Positions 60,871 to 64,000 of a stretch of DNA of 64,000 nt are shown here, one piece after another. Location of the stretch: assembly GCA_028023455.1 (NCBI GenBank), contig JAQFVV010012396.1, forward strand, positions 9,404,085-9,468,084. Reading direction: 5' to 3'. Every line of letters begins with the position of its first letter. The first letter of the stretch is position 1. The notes under the pieces are model-generated. The model saw nothing but the letters and a program-made list of their open reading frames with translations, was not told the origin of the DNA and searched no databases. Origin of the DNA: Epiperipatus broadwayi (Eukaryota > Onychophora > Udeonychophora > Euonychophora > Peripatidae). Made by a program: the position numbers and the translations under genes.

Positions 60871-60904
60871 CAGGCTTATATATACCTGTGTCTATATATG
60901 TAAT
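60871..60904. other. Paralogous empty target site of the LTR element
   Basis: The sequence CAGGCTTATATATACCTG, then TGTCTATATATGTAAT, is the same as that flanking the 8.1-kb element (25621-25645 joined to 33750-33758), but with a single CTAT at 60892-60895 and no insertion. Confidence 0.85.
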
Positions 60905-61178
60905 AGACAGGGTATGAGCACAGACTTTCACATGACCCACCACTCTCCACACTATCTCATAACACTGATACACCTGAACACACATATGCCGAAAAGATAA
61001 ATAATCACCAATATACGTATTTCATGCTAAACCAACTGATGATTGCTGGTTTAGCATGAAATACGTATATTGGTGATTATTTATCTTTTCGACATATGTG
61101 TGTTCAGGTGTATCAGTGTTATGAGATAGTGTGGAAAGTGGTGGGTCATGTGAAAGTCTGTGCTCATACCCTGTCTAT
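60903..61178. mobile_element. Foldback family B, copy 4: 132-nt hairpin
   Basis: Arms 60903-61034 and 61047-61178 are inverted copies over 132 nt with only two mismatches I can see, around a 12-nt loop (ACTGATGATTGC). The arm begins ATAGACAGGGTATGAGCACA and ends ATTTCATGCTAAACCA. The loop equals the central word of copies 2 and 3. There is no ORF. The near-perfect stem implies a young copy or ongoing arm conversion. Confidence 0.9.
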
Positions 61179-61713
61179 AACATATACCCAATAAATAATA
61201 GTTTAAAAAATGTGCAGGCATCTAATTATAATCGCCTTTGCTGATCCTAAATAATTAATATATTTGAATTTTATAAACTATCGTACTAGCTCAGAAATAA
61301 GTTTCTATCCTAAAATAACTATTGAGTATAATTAATAAGATAAATATGATAATCTTACAGTTACTTATTAAATATCTAGCAATATCAAATCAATTACTTT
61401 GTTACCAGTATGCTTGATTCAAATGATAATATATTGGATTTATTATAAAGAAAATATGTAATAGTACAAACACCAGTCCAATCGCTTCTCCGGATTATTT
61501 TATGCTTATTTATTATAAACTATATAGTGTAAGTCGATACATGATTACTAACTGTCAAAATATTAATAGCCAATAGGTTTGCATTATAAATTGAATGACA
61601 ACTACTGCAATTTATTAATAATAAAAAAATATATAAATGATATAAACAATAAACATTTATATCCATTATTAATAAATTTTAAATTCATTTAAAATAAATA
61701 AACAAATGACATA
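61179..61713. other. AT-rich non-coding DNA
   Basis: No supported feature. Confidence 0.5.
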
Positions 61714-61729
61714 AAACAATAAACATTTG

Positions 61730-61841
61730 TCAAGGGTTGTTAGCCGAGAGATCAGCGCAGCAGCCTTACAAGCAAGCAGTTGGTTGCAGACGGTTGTTGC
61801 GGGTTTGCCTCCCAGCCGATACTATGACATGTGAAAAAAAA
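61730..61841 (+). mobile_element. tRNA-like SINE, plus strand
   Basis: GGTTGTTAGCCGAGAGATCA (A-box region), GCAGCCTTACAAGC, GTTGCGGGTTTGCCTCCCAG (decayed B box), GATACTATGACATGTG and poly(A) are in the order of the SINE at 42.4 kb, with an extra ~10 bp between anticodon arm and T-arm. It is flanked by AAACAATAAACATTTG (61714-61729) and AAACAATAAACCTTTG (61842-61857), a 16-bp target duplication with one mismatch. Confidence 0.85.
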
Positions 61842-61857
61842 AAACAATAAACCTTTG

Positions 61858-62585
61858 AAACATATATTATAATTAAATAGCATAGAATATATTCTCTATT
61901 CAAATTAATATTAATAAGATAAGTGTTTATACATCAAAATTTATCTATGTAATGTTTAATATATAATATACATATTTATGTGAAATAAAAAAAATGTTGC
62001 CTTACATATACATTCTTTGAAATACAAGAAAGTTAACTTTCTCTTATTTCATATATATAAAACAAACAATTACCTAACTCAAAATATAGTAACTAGCTAT
62101 ATATTAAACAATTGAATGCATAAAAAATATATACTACAAATTAATATACAACCTTATCACCCTCCTATATGACACGTTAAAGTAACACAACAGCTCCATT
62201 GTCTGTTTCATGAGCTATAATTTGATGATATTTATTAATCCAAATAAAGTAAAAGTATTATAAACAATTATCCAAAATAATATGTATTTTTTAAAAATTC
62301 CAATATATTTCAATTATTAAATTTTATCGTTCATTTTTCAGATATTTAATATTATAATGGCATTATGAATGAACAAACGCTGATCTCCATTTTATGATGA
62401 TATGCTGTACAAATAAACTGATTTAAATCCTGAATTAAAATACTTCATCAATATTATAAAATTATATCTGCAGATGAAAATAATTATTTAATACAATATT
62501 ATGTTAGCTTTCATATTCCATTATTAAAACATTTTTTTGTTCACATTCGATATTCATTTTAGTTAGGGATATTAAAATAGCTTTG
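61858..62585. other. AT-rich non-coding DNA
   Basis: No supported feature. Confidence 0.5.
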
Positions 62586-62890
62586 AAAGCTGAAGATCTC
62601 TCAGTCCCATATAGCTATTTGAGTTAGATAGCTGGGTTTGAAGACATTTAAGTGTCTGAAAATTTCAGATTTTCTACTCAGTGGTTAACTCTTAGATAAA
62701 TGCTGGCTTTGGCTTGGTATTTTTAGATCTAGTGTCTGAAACTATCTTAGCATCTGTCTGAGGAGTGCCAAAGCATGAAATCGTTGGTCAGGAGATTGGC
62801 ATGGTTTTCATAGAGATATTTTAAATGCTTTCTCTTGCTAAGCCTTTATCATGAAGCTTGTTGAGCAATTAGTAAAGCTCTTTGTTTAAA
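62586..62890. mobile_element. Family C, one-armed copy
   Basis: Matches the centre and right arm of the foldback at 49.0-49.4 kb: CCCATATAGCTATTTGAGTT, GATAGCTGGGTTTGAAGACA, GTCTGAAAATTTCAGATTTT, CTGAGGAGTGCCAAAGCATG and TATCATGAAGCTTGTTGAG. The left arm is absent. More diverged than the copy at 49 kb. Confidence 0.8.
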
Positions 62891-62997
62891 TTAAACATGT
62901 TTAGTATTTATGACATACATTTGTAAAACTATGTTTTAAATCCACATTAGTTCTTTCAATTAATAGAAACAATTAATTCAAACGGATAGATATGTGT

Positions 62998-63330
62998 TTA
63001 TTATATATATAACATTCGAGATTAAGATTCATAATGCTGTACAATAAATGTTTTAAAATATTTTCTAATTTAGTATAAGGCAACAATTAACAAGACTAGA
63101 GCAGTCATCTATTGCCATGTCTCATTTATTAAAGTAGAATCTTGCTTAAAATACTTTGGTTAGAATGTATTTTAGAGAGTATTTTAAAATATTTATTGTA
63201 TAGTGTTATGAATCTCGAATGTTATATATATGTTGCGAATATATATATATTAAAACGTTGAAGGTTATTCTATTCTATTATATATATATATATATATAAT
63301 ATTAAAACATATATATATATATATAATTTT
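62998..63330. repeat. Small foldback plus (TA)n runs
   Basis: ATATATAACATTCGAGATTA, TTCATAATGCTGTACAATAA and TTTTAAAATATTTTCT (63003-63070) are mirrored by AGTATTTTAAAATATTTATT, GTATAGTGTTATGAA and TCTCGAATGTTATATATA (63178-63230). (TA)n runs follow at about 63236-63250, 63280-63298 and 63309-63324. Confidence 0.75.
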
Positions 63331-63345
63331 TATACTAAACAATGT

Positions 63346-63492
63346 AATTAGAAGGGACTTGAACTCAGCTTTCAAGCTCTCTATAGATATGCACACTGTC
63401 TTTTTCACATTATGTGGTCATGTGTATCATTTGTTTAGGTTGAAGTGCATAGCTGTAAAGAGCTTAAAAGTCTAAGTTCAAATCCCATATAT
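63346..63492. mobile_element. Family B-like short foldback, copy 5
   Basis: AGGGACTTGAACTCAGCTTT and CAAGCTCT on the left face AGAGCTTAAAAGTCTAAG and TTCAAATCCC on the right. TATGCACAC faces GTGCATA. The outline matches copy 3, but it is shorter and more diverged. Confidence 0.6.
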
Positions 63493-63644
63493 ATATTGAA
63501 AATCTTGTCTATTAATTTAAAAAACTTCTAAATTTTTGTTAATATAGTCTTAGTTCTTTGATTCTGATAGTATTTCTTCTATATATAAATGCTGTGATTG
63601 ATTAATGTTTTAAATATGAGGAATATAAATGTTTTTAAGCCAAT

Positions 63645-64000
63645 AAACATCACATGATCACCATTTCTTACACTTGCTTATAACTGCTATTAAAACAGGC
63701 AAAACTCTCCATACAGTATTCACACTCAGTGCAAGTCAGAGTAATCAATGGATGCCAGAAGGCTTATGCATAATCCCCATCTAGTGCCTCCTCATCCAAT
63801 ATCTCAACTAGTTTCTGGTTTGTGGCCTTCATCAGTGAGGATCTTGAATCTGAGAGCACTGCACCTAGATCTTAGAATCTAATGCAACCCTCCAGCAGCC
63901 ACCTTTCATCTCTACTTAACTACAAAACTATGGGTCTTAAATTGAAAACACAATAATATTTTCAATCCTAGTTTATTAGCTTATATAGTCATATAGGTCT
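63645..64000. mobile_element. Family A, long copy, cut by window edge
   Basis: ACATCACATGATCACCATTT, then AAACAGGCAAAACTCTCCAT, CACTCAGTGCAAGTCAGAG, TCTAGTGCCTCCTCATCC, AGCACTGCACCTAGATCTT, ACCCTCCAGCAGCCACC and CATATAGGTCT, colinear with 20876-21230. The right end lies beyond the window. Confidence 0.8.

Overview
This window looks like intergenic or intronic DNA from an AT-rich animal genome. I found no credible host protein-coding exon, rRNA or CRISPR array on either strand in 64 kb. Nearly all long open frames are fortuitous or are pieces of transposable elements. The element mix points to a metazoan: RTE-type and CR1/L2-type non-LTR retrotransposons, a Tigger/pogo-type DNA transposon relict, a hAT-type MITE, glycine-tRNA-like SINEs, long foldback elements and an LTR retroelement with giant LTRs. 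A mollusc, perhaps a cephalopod, would fit, but the sequence does not prove the lineage.

Layout. 0-3 kb: AT-rich DNA and the first copy of an inverted-repeat family called A here. 3.2-4.3 kb: Tigger-like element with TA target duplication and a transposase tail fragment. 4.5-10.9 kb: two diverged copies of a ~1.75 kb unit, the second interrupted by a hAT MITE with an 8-bp target duplication. 11-17.7 kb: simple sequence and short repeats. 18.1-20.2 kb: a CR1/L2-like LINE on the minus strand with PHD-like, SGNH-esterase and endonuclease coding remains but no recognisable reverse transcriptase. 20.9-22.8 kb: foldback elements. 23.4 kb: SINE. 23.8-24.5 kb: RTE 3' fragment. 25.6-33.7 kb: an 8.1 kb LTR element. 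33.8-42.5 kb: foldback families A and B, and a second SINE. 48.2-49.4 kb: a decayed RT and a long foldback (family C). 51.9-54.4 kb: a minus-strand solo LTR related to the giant LTRs. 55.1-56.3 kb: tandem-plus-inverted repeat. 58.5-59.1 kb: LINE C-terminal zinc-knuckle remnant. 60-64 kb: more B, C and A copies and a third SINE.

The main discovery is the 8.1 kb element at 25646-33745. Two ~2.73 kb near-identical direct repeats begin TG, end CA and share a near-perfect terminal inverted repeat. They are flanked by a 4-bp duplication (CTAT). The interior is only ~2.6 kb and has no visible reverse transcriptase or integrase. It carries one ORF with a 37-residue tandem repeat, a tRNA-Lys-like primer-site candidate and a weak polypurine tract. 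A paralogous uninterrupted target lies at 60871-60904. A second, diverged LTR at 51881-54449 has matching ends and its own 4-bp duplication (CTAC). I interpret this as a non-autonomous LARD-like family that must borrow its enzymes from a partner elsewhere in the genome.
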